A stretch of DNA of 64,000 nucleotides from an uncultured Planctomycetota bacterium (GTDB taxonomy: Bacteria > Planctomycetota > Phycisphaerae > UBA1845 > Fen-1342), in contig CAADGL010000022.1 in assembly GCA_900696525.1 (NCBI GenBank), forward strand, positions 1 through 64,000, read 5' to 3'. A model generated the notes under the pieces. That model searched no databases. It had not been told where the DNA came from and worked only from the letters and a program-made list of their open reading frames with translations. Of this stretch, positions 10,627-18,788 are shown piece by piece. Each line of letters starts with the position of its first letter. Within the stretch, counting starts at the first letter, position 1. The position numbers and the translations under genes are program-made.

Positions 10627-12999
10627 CTACTCGCGGAACCGCGCCGCCTGCTCGTCCGGCCGATCGGCCCAGGCCTGGGCCTCATCCAGCCGGTTGAGCT
10701 GCATCAACGACTCGAGAATGCCGTCCAGCACGAGCTTCACGATCGGCGCCTCGCCCAGCTCCGCCTTCAGCGGGCCGTAGCTCCTCTGCAACACATCCGC
10801 CGCCACCTGGGCCGCCGCCGCCAACGCCGCATCGGACTCGCGGTGCGGCGTCGAGCGCTCTTTGTAGAAGACCGCCAGCGCCTGGCCTGCCAGGCAGCGC
10901 ACGCGCAGCACCTCGCGGGCCGCGAGGCCGCGCGACGCGTTGAGCGCCTCTTCATACTGCCGGATCGCCGCCTCGTACTCCTTTCGCGCCAGCAACTCCT
11001 CCCCGCGCTCGCACGCGCTTCGCAGCGCCGCGCGCCCGTCTGGCACCACCGGCGGCGCCTCTTGCGGCGAATTCGGTCCGTCCGGCGAACGCGCGTCGCC
11101 TCGCGCCGGCGTTTCGCTTCGTACGGGCGGCGGCTGTGCCTTCGGCGAAGCGGGCGTTTGCGGGCCGAGCGACGGCGCCGCCGGCGCTCCGGGCGCCGGC
11201 TGGTTGGCCCCGGTCCTCGGCTCAGTCTGGTTCGACGGCCCGGGCGCCTTGCCACGCGGGATCATCAGCAACGCTATGCCCACCGCGACGACCGCCAGCC
11301 CGCCGACCCCCGCGAGCACCCACAACGGCCGCAGCCCCGCCGACTTGCGCGGCGCGGTGGAGGGAGTCGCGCGAGCGGGCGCAGCAGCCGTGGCCGCGGG
11401 GTGAGCGGCCGGAGGCGGCGACGTACGAGCGGCCTGCGCCGGCGGAGCATCGGCGGCGGGCGCCGGCGAAGCGGAAGCCGGGGCGGGCGCGCCCGCGATC
11501 TCGCAGGCGAGCGCCTCGGCCGATTGCAGCCGCTGCTGCGGGTCGACGTCGACGCAGCGCGCGATCAGGTCCGCCAGCCGCGCGTCGCTGATGTAGCGCT
11601 GCCAGCCCTGGCCCATCGGCCGGTGCAGGTCGCCCGCCGCAAGCTGGTAGAGCAGTACGCCCAGCGCGTATACGTCACCGCAGGCGGTGAAGCGCTCGCC
11701 GGCCTGGACCTCCGGGGGGGTGTACATCTGCGTGCCGGTGTAGCGCAGGCCGGAGCTGCGGCCGATGGTGGTGGCCCAGCCGGCGGTCTGCATGCCGGTG
11801 TGGGTGGCGCGCTCGGTGACTTCGCCGATGCCGAAATCGGCGAGCTTGGGGCGGGGCTGGCCGTCCTCGGTCTGGTATATGAGGATGTTCGCGGGCTTGA
11901 TGTCCTTGTGCAGGATTCCGACGGAGTGCGCGGCATGCGTGGCCCGCGCGGCGCGGGCGACCAGGTCGAGCCGCACGGGCAGCGGGACGCGCTCGAGCCC
12001 GCCCTGCCGCTTGACCCAGTCGAGCAGGCTGCCGTGCTCGCTGTACTCACATTCGAGGAAATAGGGCGGCTGCTCGATCTCCAGCTCGTGCAGCCGCGCG
12101 ATGTCGGAGCGGTTGCCCAGCTTGTCGCGGATCAGCCGGAACAGCGCCGCCTCGCGCCGCAGCGACTCCAGCTTCTGCTCGTCGAAGCAGAACTTGAAGA
12201 CGCGCTCGTCCGACGTGCGGCGATGCCGCGCCAGCCAGACCTCGCCGAAGCCCCCTTCGCCCAGCTTGCGCTTCAGCACCCAGCCGCGCCGGCCGGGCAC
12301 CTCCTGCTCGGCGGCGGGGCGCCAGTCCGGGTCGCCGCCGGCAGTGGCGACGCGCAGCGCCTTGTCGGAATCGGGCGGGGGCGTGAGCGGGCTGAGTCCG
12401 GGCAGGCCGACTTCGAAGACCTCAAGCGGGTCTTCGAGGCCCTTGAACGCGTAGTAGCCGTAGGCGTTCCAACGCAGCTCGACCGGGCCCTGCGGGTCGT
12501 CGTCGAAGGTCCGCAGGTACTGCCGGGCGTTCTCGAACACGGTGCGCGTCAGCAGGGTCTGGCCCGGCTGGGCCAGGCCCATGAAGCGCGCCGCAGTGTC
12601 CACGGGCAGGCCGACGATGCGGGTACGCTCGCCTTCCTTCAGGTAGGTGATTTGCCCGATATCGAGCCCGATTCGCACGAGGACCGGGCTGCTGCCCCAG
12701 GCCTCGTTCTTCAGCGCCCGTTGAAAGCGGATCGCCGCCAGCACCCCCTCGGCGGGCGTGTCGAAGCGCGTCAGGTAGCCGTCGCCCATGTCGTTCAGGA
12801 TCGCGGCGCGCGCCGACTGCTTGAGCACCTGTGCAAACAGGGCGTCGTGCCGCGCGATCAGCCGCTCGTACGACCGGGCGCCCAGGCGCGTCTTGAGCTC
12901 CACCGACCCGGCCACGTCGGTGAACATCAGCACCGCCAGTTGTGTCGATGCGTCCTGCACCTGCGCCTCATCGGCTGTCTCAAGACCGGCCACGATCAT
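10627..12999 (-). CDS. Cyclase-domain / Ser-Thr kinase hybrid (copy B)
   Basis: A 790-residue paralog of the downstream gene, about 200 bases away on the same strand. The cyclase-type domain covers about residues 20-165 (LMFTDVAGS with Asp28, NDMGDGYL with Asp73). It again has Asp134 where class III cyclases have the catalytic Asn (VDTAAR). The kinase domain has GEGGFGEV (247-254), Lys269, HKDIKPAN with Asp366 and DFG with Asp388. After it come a long Pro/Ala-rich linker, a membrane helix (LWVLAGVGGLAVVAVGIALL), a second low-complexity stretch and a short helical-repeat tail. Compared with copy A the TPR region is much reduced. Signals and targets are unknown. Confidence 0.87.
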   Translation of the reverse strand: MIVAGLETADEAQVQDASTQLAVLMFTDVAGSVELKTRLGARSYERLIARHDALFAQVLKQSARAAILNDMGDGYLTRFDTPAEGVLAAIRFQRALKNEAWGSSPVLVRIGLDIGQITYLKEGERTRIVGLPVDTAARFMGLAQPGQTLLTRTVFENARQYLRTFDDDPQGPVELRWNAYGYYAFKGLEDPLEVFEVGLPGLSPLTPPPDSDKALRVATAGGDPDWRPAAEQEVPGRRGWVLKRKLGEGGFGEVWLARHRRTSDERVFKFCFDEQKLESLRREAALFRLIRDKLGNRSDIARLHELEIEQPPYFLECEYSEHGSLLDWVKRQGGLERVPLPVRLDLVARAARATHAAHSVGILHKDIKPANILIYQTEDGQPRPKLADFGIGEVTERATHTGMQTAGWATTIGRSSGLRYTGTQMYTPPEVQAGERFTACGDVYALGVLLYQLAAGDLHRPMGQGWQRYISDARLADLIARCVDVDPQQRLQSAEALACEIAGAPAPASASPAPAADAPPAQAARTSPPPAAHPAATAAAPARATPSTAPRKSAGLRPLWVLAGVGGLAVVAVGIALLMIPRGKAPGPSNQTEPRTGANQPAPGAPAAPSLGPQTPASPKAQPPPVRSETPARGDARSPDGPNSPQEAPPVVPDGRAALRSACERGEELLARKEYEAAIRQYEEALNASRGLAAREVLRVRCLAGQALAVFYKERSTPHRESDAALAAAAQVAADVLQRSYGPLKAELGEAPIVKLVLDGILESLMQLNRLDEAQAWADRPDEQAARFRE

Positions 13000-13165
13000 A
13001 GCCTTTCGTCGTCAGCGTGCGAAATGCGCAAAAGCGGCCTGGCGTCCCGGCACTTGGGCCACGCCGCCTCGCCTACGCTCCGGTTCCGTGGCCCCCCGCC
13101 GACCGTTGCCCTTCGCTGCGTGCAGCCCGCCGACCGGGACGTGGCTCCCCGCGCATCACCCTCCC

Positions 13166-13194
13166 TTGACGCCTCTGCGCCAACGGAATAGCCT
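13166..13194 (+). promoter_or_regulatory. Possible promoter for the first STAS gene
   Basis: TTGACG (13166-13171) and TAGCCT (13189-13194) are 17 bases apart, about 55 bases before the STAS start. The -35 is good and the -10 is weak, so this is tentative. Confidence 0.35.
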
Positions 13195-13248
13195 TCGGAG
13201 CATGGGCCGCCGTGCGGATACGCGCGGTTGCTGCCCGGGGGCGCAGTC

Positions 13249-13587
13249 ATGGCGGTGCAACAGTGGTCGGACAACGTGCTGCTGGCGGATCTCGGGGATG
13301 ATCCGCATTTCAGCGACGACCTGACCGCGCTCGTGGATCAGTGCACGCAGAACCCGCGGCTCGACGTGCTGCTCAACTTCGCCAACGTCACGTACCTGAA
13401 CTCATCCAACATCGCCAAGCTGCTGAAGCTGCGGAAGGTCGTGCAGATCGGCAACGAGCGCAAGCTGAAGCTGGCCGGAATCAGCCGGCACGTCTGGGGC
13501 CTGTTCCTGGTCACGGGCCTCGACCGCATCTTCGACACCGTCGAGGACGTGCCCACCGGCCTCGCGCTGCTCCAGATGCAACAGTAG
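13249..13587 (+). CDS. STAS-domain protein, anti-sigma-antagonist-like
   Basis: A 112-residue single STAS domain. It has the core strand LDVLLNFANVTYLNSSNIAKLLKLRKV and the C-terminal FDTVEDVPTGLALL that close the fold. In SpoIIAA the partner kinase phosphorylates the second serine of DSSG; here the motif is NSSN, so Ser53 occupies the phosphosite but the glycine is lost. The ATG at 13249 was preferred over an upstream TTG because it follows a G-rich ribosome site and starts the first strand. It probably shares a transcript with the second STAS gene 91 bases downstream. No cognate anti-sigma kinase or phosphatase is nearby. Confidence 0.82.
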   Translation: MAVQQWSDNVLLADLGDDPHFSDDLTALVDQCTQNPRLDVLLNFANVTYLNSSNIAKLLKLRKVVQIGNERKLKLAGISRHVWGLFLVTGLDRIFDTVEDVPTGLALLQMQQ

Positions 13588-13678
13588 CCGCCGCCCCCAC
13601 CCGCGAAAACGCCTGTCCAGGAACCGCCCAGGCGGCTATCATGTCTTTCTGCCGTTCGGGAATCGCAGGACCAGTCGC

Positions 13679-14050
13679 ATGTCAGCCAGGCCGGATGAAC
13701 CCGCGCTCAGCCTTGCCGAACGCGACGGCGTCACGCTCGTCCGCCTGCGCCACACCCCCGTCCTCGACACCACCGCCGTTCAGACCATCGGCCGCGAACT
13801 CTACGAATTGGTCGACGGCGGTCAGAAGCTGCCCCTGGTGCTCGATCTCAGCGAGGTGCGCTTTATCGCCTCACAGGGCCTCGGGCTGCTGCTGACCATG
13901 CGCCGAAAAGCCGACAAGGCGACCACGCGCCTGGCGCTCGCCGGCGTACAGCCCGAACTCATGCGCGTGCTGCGCATCACCGGGCTCGACAAGCTCCTGC
14001 CCGCGTTCACCTCCACGGACGAGGCCATCGCATCGTTGCAGAGGGCTTGA
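13679..14050 (+). CDS. STAS-domain anti-sigma-factor-antagonist-like protein
   Basis: A 123-residue STAS protein with the standard pattern VLDTTAVQTIGRELYELVDGG, LPLVLDLSEVRFIASQGLGLLLTMRRKA and LALAGVQPELMRVLRITGLDKLLP. Aligned with SpoIIAA DSSG, the motif is ASQG: Ser65 matches the first serine, while the phosphorylated second position is Gln66. It may therefore be a constitutive binder rather than a phospho-switch. AGGA lies about 9 bases before the ATG. It follows another STAS gene of different sequence and converges on infA. Confidence 0.85.
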   Translation: MSARPDEPALSLAERDGVTLVRLRHTPVLDTTAVQTIGRELYELVDGGQKLPLVLDLSEVRFIASQGLGLLLTMRRKADKATTRLALAGVQPELMRVLRITGLDKLLPAFTSTDEAIASLQRA

Positions 14051-14081
14051 TGCCGCTGCGAACGCACCGCCGGGGCAGCGA

Positions 14082-14312
14082 TTACTTCTGGCGGTAGGTG
14101 ATACGGCCGCGCTTCAGGTCGTAGGGAGACAGCTCGACGGTAACGCGGTCGCCGGGCAGGATGCGGATGAAGTTCTTGCGCATTTTTCCCGAGACGTGCG
14201 CCAGCACCTCGTGCTTGGCGGCCCCGACCTCGGCCTCGACGAGGAACATGGCGTTGGGGAGGGCCTTCACAACGACGGCCTCCATCTGAATCGTATCTTG
14301 CTTTGCCAAAAG
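14082..14312 (-). CDS. infA: Translation initiation factor IF-1
   Basis: A 76-residue S1/OB-fold protein that binds the ribosomal A site during initiation. Family blocks are exact: [33 protein letters not shown], and [23 protein letters not shown] few extra residues (VGAAK) sit before HEVLAHVSG. The start was placed at a TTG (14312) because GGAG lies 6 bases upstream and the product then begins LAKQDTI, matching other IF-1 proteins; upstream in-frame starts would add an unrelated tail. It converges on the second STAS gene and is not inside a ribosomal protein cluster. Confidence 0.95.
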   Translation of the reverse strand, partial: LLAKQDTIQMEAVVVKALPNAMFLVEAEVGAAKHEVLAHVSGKMRKNFIRILPGDRVTVELSPYDLKRGRITYRQK

Positions 14313-14681
14313 GCGCTCCGTCTGCACCACCCACATTATCGGGCGAATAGCTCCCGATACCCAAGCCACGAAAGCGACGGAGCCCGCGCTCGAAGCGCCG
14401 CCCGCCGCGAAGGCGTGGAACCGTGACGACGGCGCAGCGTCGCCCGGCCATCGGCATCCTAAGCGGCCGGAGCCAATTGGTCAAATCCGTGCGCCCGGGA
14501 GCCCGCACGGACCCGGCGTCCGTGCCCAGCGCCCCCGCCTTTTGTGCAAGCTTTCCGCCGCCCGCTCGTTATGCTGCTCGGATTCGGCGGACGAATGTAA
14601 CGATGGGGTTGTTCCGCCGACACCATGGGTGATTGTCAACCGCTGCGGCGACGGACGCCGCCATACGAGGAGAACACCGCA
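14313..14681. other. Divergent intergenic region, infA / LTXXQ protein
   Basis: A 369-base gap between divergent genes. It contains the likely infA promoter (14335-14364) with an ATCGGG/CCCGAT inverted repeat inside its spacer, and the ribosome site GAGGAG of the plus-strand gene. I see no credible gene. Confidence 0.45.
14335..14364 (-). promoter_or_regulatory. Likely infA promoter
   Basis: On the minus strand TTGGGT (14359-14364) and GATAAT (14335-14340) are 18 bases apart and lie about 25 bases above the infA TTG start. Confidence 0.42.
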
Positions 14682-15836
14682 ATGACCAGTCGATTTTTTG
14701 CTGTCGGCGCGACGCTATTGCTGCTGTGCGCGGCGGGCGTAGCCCAGGAGACGGAACGTCCGGACCGCGGGCGGTTCGGAAGGGGCCAGGGCGGGCCTCC
14801 AGGTCCGGGCGGCCCGAACTTCGAGATGCTTTCGCAGCGGCTGGCCGACCAGTTGGATCTCGACGATCAGCAGCGCGCCAGCTACGACGAGATCGTGGCC
14901 AGCTTCCGCGAGCGTTTCGCTCAGAGCGGGCAGGGCGAGCAGATGCGCGACCTGATGCGCCAGATGCGCGAGGCGCGCCAGGCGGGCGATGACGCTCTGG
15001 CCGAGGACCTGCGCCGAAAGATGGATGAGACCCGCAGAGCCGGCGAAACGCTCCGCGAGGAGTTCCTCAGCCAGGTCGAGCCCATCCTGCGGCCCGAGCA
15101 GGTCGAGCGCCTGGCGACGATCCGCGAGCGCCTCGGCAACATGGAGCGGCAGCGCTTCGGCAACCCGATGCAGCAGATCGAGGAGCTGCGCGACGTGCTG
15201 CGGCTCGATGACCAGCAGAACAGGCACTTCGACGAGCTGCTCGCCGACATGCGCGAGCAGATGCGCTCGCAGCGCGGCATGGGCGCCGAACTCCGCCCGC
15301 TGATCGAGGAGCAGCGCGCCGCACAGGAGGCCGGCGACGAGGAGAAGGTTGCCGAGCTGCGGGCGCGCATCGCCGAGCTGCGCCCCGACCCGCGCGAGAT
15401 GTTCGACAACTTCTACGCCGATCTCGAGAAGGTCCTGCGCGCCGATCAGGTCCAGGCGCTGCACGACTTCCGCGCGCGGCAGCCGGGCCCCCAGGGCCAG
15501 GATCGCGCCGCCCGCACCGACGTGCGCTCGCTCTTCCGCGAGGCGCGGCGGCTCGATCTCTCGCGCGACCAGGCCGACGACCTGGCCGACCTCGAGGAGA
15601 CCGCCGGCCGGGCCAATCGCGACGCCCGCCGCGAGCGCGCGGCCGCAGCCCAGGCCCAGGCCGCGCTCTACGAGCGCGTCAAGCAGCAGATCATCGAAAT
15701 CCTCACGCCCGAGCAGCGCCAGCAGTTCGAACGCAATCTCCAGCGCGCCGAGCGCGGGGAGCGCGGTGAACGCGCCCGGCCGCGCGGCGGCGCCGAAGGC
15801 GAGCGCCCGCCGCGCGGGCGTCCGGACAGGCGGTAA
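14682..15836 (+). CDS. Periplasmic LTXXQ/Spy-like helical protein
   Basis: A 384-residue exported protein. A signal peptide (MTSRFFAVGATLLLLCAAGVAQ) precedes a Gly/Pro linker, then a long, charged helical region. The region contains repeated units led by LTXXQ-type motifs: LDDQQRASYDEI, LRPEQVERLATI, LDDQQNRHFDEL, LRADQVQALHDF and LTPEQRQQFE. This pattern resembles Spy/CpxP periplasmic chaperone-like proteins, although it is about twice their length. The tail is a disordered Arg/Gly/Pro stretch. The ATG at 14682 was chosen because GAGGAG lies 9 bases upstream and the signal peptide starts there. A strong terminator follows, so it is a single-gene unit. Function is inferred only from the motif. 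Confidence 0.8.
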   Translation: MTSRFFAVGATLLLLCAAGVAQETERPDRGRFGRGQGGPPGPGGPNFEMLSQRLADQLDLDDQQRASYDEIVASFRERFAQSGQGEQMRDLMRQMREARQAGDDALAEDLRRKMDETRRAGETLREEFLSQVEPILRPEQVERLATIRERLGNMERQRFGNPMQQIEELRDVLRLDDQQNRHFDELLADMREQMRSQRGMGAELRPLIEEQRAAQEAGDEEKVAELRARIAELRPDPREMFDNFYADLEKVLRADQVQALHDFRARQPGPQGQDRAARTDVRSLFREARRLDLSRDQADDLADLEETAGRANRDARRERAAAAQAQAALYERVKQQIIEILTPEQRQQFERNLQRAERGERGERARPRGGAEGERPPRGRPDRR

Positions 15837-15878
15837 GGACTCACCCGCCCGTTCGAAGCCCGCAGGCGGTAACGATAG

Positions 15879-15922
15879 GGCCGCGGAGGACCACTTGGAT
15901 GGCCTCCGCGGCCTTTGTTTTT
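15879..15922 (+). terminator. Strong rho-independent terminator
   Basis: A perfect 11-bp GC stem (15879-15889 with 15903-15913) with a 13-base loop is followed by TTTGTTTTT. It lies 43 bases after the LTXXQ-protein stop codon. Confidence 0.9.
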
Positions 15923-16002
15923 CCTGCCGGTTTGAAGCGCTCCCCGAAGCCGATCTGAGCCCCGCGTGCGACGATCCGCCTCGCACGCACGCACTGCCAA
16001 CC

Positions 16003-17148
16003 TCACGGCGCGGCGGTCGCGTGCGGCACGCGGTTCGCGTCCTCGTCGCCCGTGCGGATCAGGTTCGCCACGTACTCCATCATCGGCCGCACGCGCAGCT
16101 CGTTCGGCTCCAGCCGGGCCAGCTCGTCGAGCAGCCCCGCGGTCTCGAAGTCCCCGGTCGGCGAAAGCTCGCCCAGCTTCATCGTCGCCACCAGGCGGAT
16201 CGACGGGTCGGCGTCGATCGACACGATCTGGCGCAGCGCCTCGAGTGCCCCGGCCCGGTCGGCCGACGCACCAAGCAGACGCTCGACGATCATCCGACGC
16301 GTCAGAACCTCCGTCGGCGCGTCCGAGTCGATCCGGGCGAGGTAGTCGTCGAGCAGCACGGGGACTGGGGCCGCCGGCGTGCGCCCGGCCAGGTACTGCC
16401 GCACCGGCGCCCACTGCGGGTCCTCCGGATTCTGAATGAACCCGCGCATCGCCGCGGCGGACCGCGCCTGGCGGTCGTCCGTGCGATCCTCACCCAGCGC
16501 CAGCGCCCGGCGGTGGCGCAGCTCGCCGCGGACGAACGGGTTGCTCTCGGCGGCGATCAGCTCGTCGGCGACCGCGACGAACTCCTCGACGGAGAGAATC
16601 TCGAACAGTTGCCGCACCGCCGCCCGGCGGGCGTCCGCGTCGGCGCCGGCGGGGCCGCTGCGCAGCACTCGGAGCCACGCATCCTGATCCTGCGGCTCCG
16701 ATTCGGGCGCGTCGGACGCGAACTGGTCGAGCCAGGCGGGGTCGACGTCGGCGGCCCGGCCGCGGTCGCGCGGGTCGATGACTCGCAGCGCCGGGAACTC
16801 CTCTACGCCAAAGTCCCGCGCGCAGCGGCTCTCGGCGCCGATCGTGAAGCGGACGCGGTGCTTCTCGATGAAGTCCTGGGCGCGGGCGCGCGAGTCGGGC
16901 GTGAGCCCGATGACGACAGCGTCGTCGCGGCGTGCGACGCGCTCCAGCAGCGCTACCGTGCGCAGCAGCTCCCGTCCGGGCCGCTCCGTGCGAAAGAACA
17001 GCAGCACGACCTTGCGGTTGTCGTGCAGCCGATACGGCGGATTGTTGAACCAGTGCCGGGCGCTGATCTCCGGCCGGTCAGCCGGTGGCTCGGGCTGGCC
17101 GTGCGGCCCGGCCGCAGCGGCCAGCAGCAGGAGAAGAGGTGTGAGCAT
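16003..17148 (-). CDS. Exported thioredoxin-fold protein without CXXC
   Basis: A 381-residue protein with a short hydrophobic N-terminus (MLTPLLLLLAAAAG). A thioredoxin/peroxiredoxin-like segment follows (KVVLLFFRTERPG, AVVIGLTPDSRARAQDFIEKHRV, FGVEEFPALRVIDPRDRG). The place where CXXC would stand reads RTERPG, so redox activity is unlikely. The C-terminal 200 residues are helical and HEAT-like (for example DADPSIRLVATMKLGELS). GAGGGAG sits about 6 bases before the ATG at 17148. The gene is 17 bases downstream of a secreted 12-cysteine peptide on the same strand, which suggests one transcript and a shared task outside the cytoplasm. That link is inference. Confidence 0.72.
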   Translation of the reverse strand: MLTPLLLLLAAAAGPHGQPEPPADRPEISARHWFNNPPYRLHDNRKVVLLFFRTERPGRELLRTVALLERVARRDDAVVIGLTPDSRARAQDFIEKHRVRFTIGAESRCARDFGVEEFPALRVIDPRDRGRAADVDPAWLDQFASDAPESEPQDQDAWLRVLRSGPAGADADARRAAVRQLFEILSVEEFVAVADELIAAESNPFVRGELRHRRALALGEDRTDDRQARSAAAMRGFIQNPEDPQWAPVRQYLAGRTPAAPVPVLLDDYLARIDSDAPTEVLTRRMIVERLLGASADRAGALEALRQIVSIDADPSIRLVATMKLGELSPTGDFETAGLLDELARLEPNELRVRPMMEYVANLIRTGDEDANRVPHATAAP

Positions 17149-17165
17149 GCGCGACTCCCTCGGTG

Positions 17166-17441
17166 TCAACCCCCCGTTCCGCAGGTTGTTCCCCAGATAT
17201 CCTGACAATACGCCTTGCAGAAGTTGTTGGCCGCACCGCTCGGGAAGGCGCTCTGGCAGCAGACGCAGCAACTCGCGCCGCCTTGGCAGCAGTGCGTACA
17301 ATCATCCCAGTCCCGTGGCCGCTCGCAACCAGCCGACGATCCCTCGGTGCATTGGCCGTCGGAGGAGGCGGGGCCAGCCGCCGGCGAAACCCAGAGCACA
17401 CACGGAAGCAGCAGCAGCACCGTCCTGCGCCATGTCAGCAT
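17166..17441 (-). CDS. Secreted 12-cysteine mini-protein
   Basis: A 91-residue precursor with a clear signal peptide (MLTWRRTVLLLLPCVLWVSP). The mature part, about 65 residues, holds 12 cysteines (31, 39, 48, 51, 52, 58, 59, 61, 62, 75, 79, 87) including three CC pairs. An even number and tight spacing suggest a disulfide-stapled or metal-binding peptide. AAGGAAGGAG lies 9 bases before the ATG, which fixes the start. It precedes the CXXC-less thioredoxin-fold gene by 17 bases. I recognise no named family; toxin, adhesive, metal-binding and cell-wall roles are all open. Confidence 0.72.
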   Translation of the reverse strand: MLTWRRTVLLLLPCVLWVSPAAGPASSDGQCTEGSSAGCERPRDWDDCTHCCQGGASCCVCCQSAFPSGAANNFCKAYCQDIWGTTCGTGG

Positions 17442-17501
17442 AGCGGGATACTCCTTCCTTGCCTGGTAGTAATGTCTCGTTCCGAGCCCGAAATGAGCCC
17501 T

Positions 17502-17532
17502 AGTGTATCGCGCTTTTCTTTTTTTTTTGCAA
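17502..17532 (-). promoter_or_regulatory. Possible promoter with A-tract, 12-Cys gene
   Basis: On the minus strand TTGCAA (17527-17532), a run of ten A residues, and TACACT (17502-17507) lie about 60 bases above the 12-cysteine gene. The spacer is 19 bases, longer than ideal. The same TACACT hexamer serves as the -10 of the act operon promoter. Confidence 0.3.
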
Positions 17533-17686
17533 CCCCCGTTCCCGAATTCTCGTGATCGCGGGCCGGCGTCAGGTCGTACTGTCACCGAGGAACGACGCGC
17601 CCCACGGACGTCCGCCCGAATGGCGCACGCTTGCTGGAACCGCTTCCTCACGGGTGCGGCGGATCAGACGAGTGGCGCGGATCGAA

Positions 17687-18721
17687 TCAGGCGCCCTCAC
17701 CGAACAGCGTCGCCTGGTCCGGTTGGCGCGGCGGTTGCACGCCGAGGTGGGCGTAGGCCGCGGGGCGCAGCAGGCGGCCGCGCGGCGTGCGGATGATGAA
17801 GCCGATCTGGAGCAGAAAGGGCTCGACCATGTCCTCGAGCGTGTCGCGCTCGTGGCCCATGCTGGCGGCGATGGCCTCGATGCCCGCCGGGCCGCCGTCG
17901 TAGTGCTTCAGCAGCGTCGCGAGATAGGCGCGGTCGAGCGCGTCGAGCCCCAGCCCGTCGATCTCCAGCGTATCCAGCGCCGTATCCACCACCCGCAGCG
18001 TCAGCACGCCGTCGCCGCGCACCTGCGCATAGTCGCGCACGCGCTTCAGCAGGTTGTTGACGATGCGCGGCGTTCCGCGGGCGCGCGAGGCCAGCCGCCG
18101 CAGCGCGTCGGGCTGCGAGCGCACGCCCAGCAGCTCGGCGCTGCGGGCCACGATGTGCGTCAGCTCGTCCGGGGTGTACCACTTCAGGTGAAACACGTGG
18201 GTGAAGCGGCTGCGCAGGGCGGGGGAGAGCATGCCGGCGCGGGTGGTGGCGCCGATGAGCGTGAAACGCTTGAGCGCGAAGTTGATCGTGCGTCCGCCGA
18301 TGCCGGACTCGGTCGTGTAATCGACGCGGAAGTCCTCGAGCGCGGGGTAAAGGAACTCCTCGACGACTTTCGCCAGCCGGTGAATCTCGTCGACAAAGAG
18401 CACGTCGCCGGTCTCGAGCTGCGTCAGCAGGCTCATCAGGTCGCCCTGGCGGACGATCGCCGGGCCGCTCGTGACGCGGATGTTCGCGCCCAGCTCGTTG
18501 GCGATCACGTGCGCCAGCGTCGTCTTGCCCAGCCCCGGCGGGCCGTCGAGCAGCACGTGGTCCAGCGGCTCGCCGCGCTGCATCGCCGCGTCGAGCGCGA
18601 TGCGGAGCTGGTTGCGCACGACGTCCTGGCCGATGCACGCGTCCAGCTTCTGCGGGCGCAGCGAGGTCAGGAAGCGCTCTTCATCCGGCAGGCGCTGCGT
18701 GATGACGCGTTCGATCGGCAT
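17687..18721 (-). CDS. ruvB: Holliday junction branch-migration ATPase RuvB
   Basis: A 344-residue AAA+ motor that drives branch migration with RuvA. The family N-terminus (RFLTSLRPQKLDACIGQ) leads to Walker A GPPGLGKT (60-67), Walker B with DEIH (111-114), and the RuvB block RFTLIGATTRAGMLSPALRSRF. The winged-helix C-terminus is complete (DRAYLATLLKHYDGGPAGIEAIAASMGHERDTLEDMVEPFL). Length matches the family. ruvA and ruvC are not in the window. A coiled-coil membrane protein gene lies about 70 bases upstream on the same strand. Confidence 0.96.
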   Translation of the reverse strand: MPIERVITQRLPDEERFLTSLRPQKLDACIGQDVVRNQLRIALDAAMQRGEPLDHVLLDGPPGLGKTTLAHVIANELGANIRVTSGPAIVRQGDLMSLLTQLETGDVLFVDEIHRLAKVVEEFLYPALEDFRVDYTTESGIGGRTINFALKRFTLIGATTRAGMLSPALRSRFTHVFHLKWYTPDELTHIVARSAELLGVRSQPDALRRLASRARGTPRIVNNLLKRVRDYAQVRGDGVLTLRVVDTALDTLEIDGLGLDALDRAYLATLLKHYDGGPAGIEAIAASMGHERDTLEDMVEPFLLQIGFIIRTPRGRLLRPAAYAHLGVQPPRQPDQATLFGEGA

Positions 18722-18788
18722 GCGAGCAATCTAGCCCGGATCGCACCCGTTGGCCAACCGGCCGGCCTGCGCAGCATTCGGCGGCGGC

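Noticed and set aside
7999-13191. Long open frames (700-860 codons) on the plus strand, antisense to the two cyclase-kinase genes
   Set aside because: They have no recognisable domain, are rich in Arg, Ala, Gln and Leu, and mirror the codon pattern of the real genes. High GC content makes long shadow frames common here.
17515-17528. T-run on the plus strand as a terminator
   Set aside because: No stem precedes it and no plus-strand gene ends there; it is better seen as an A-tract of a minus-strand promoter region.
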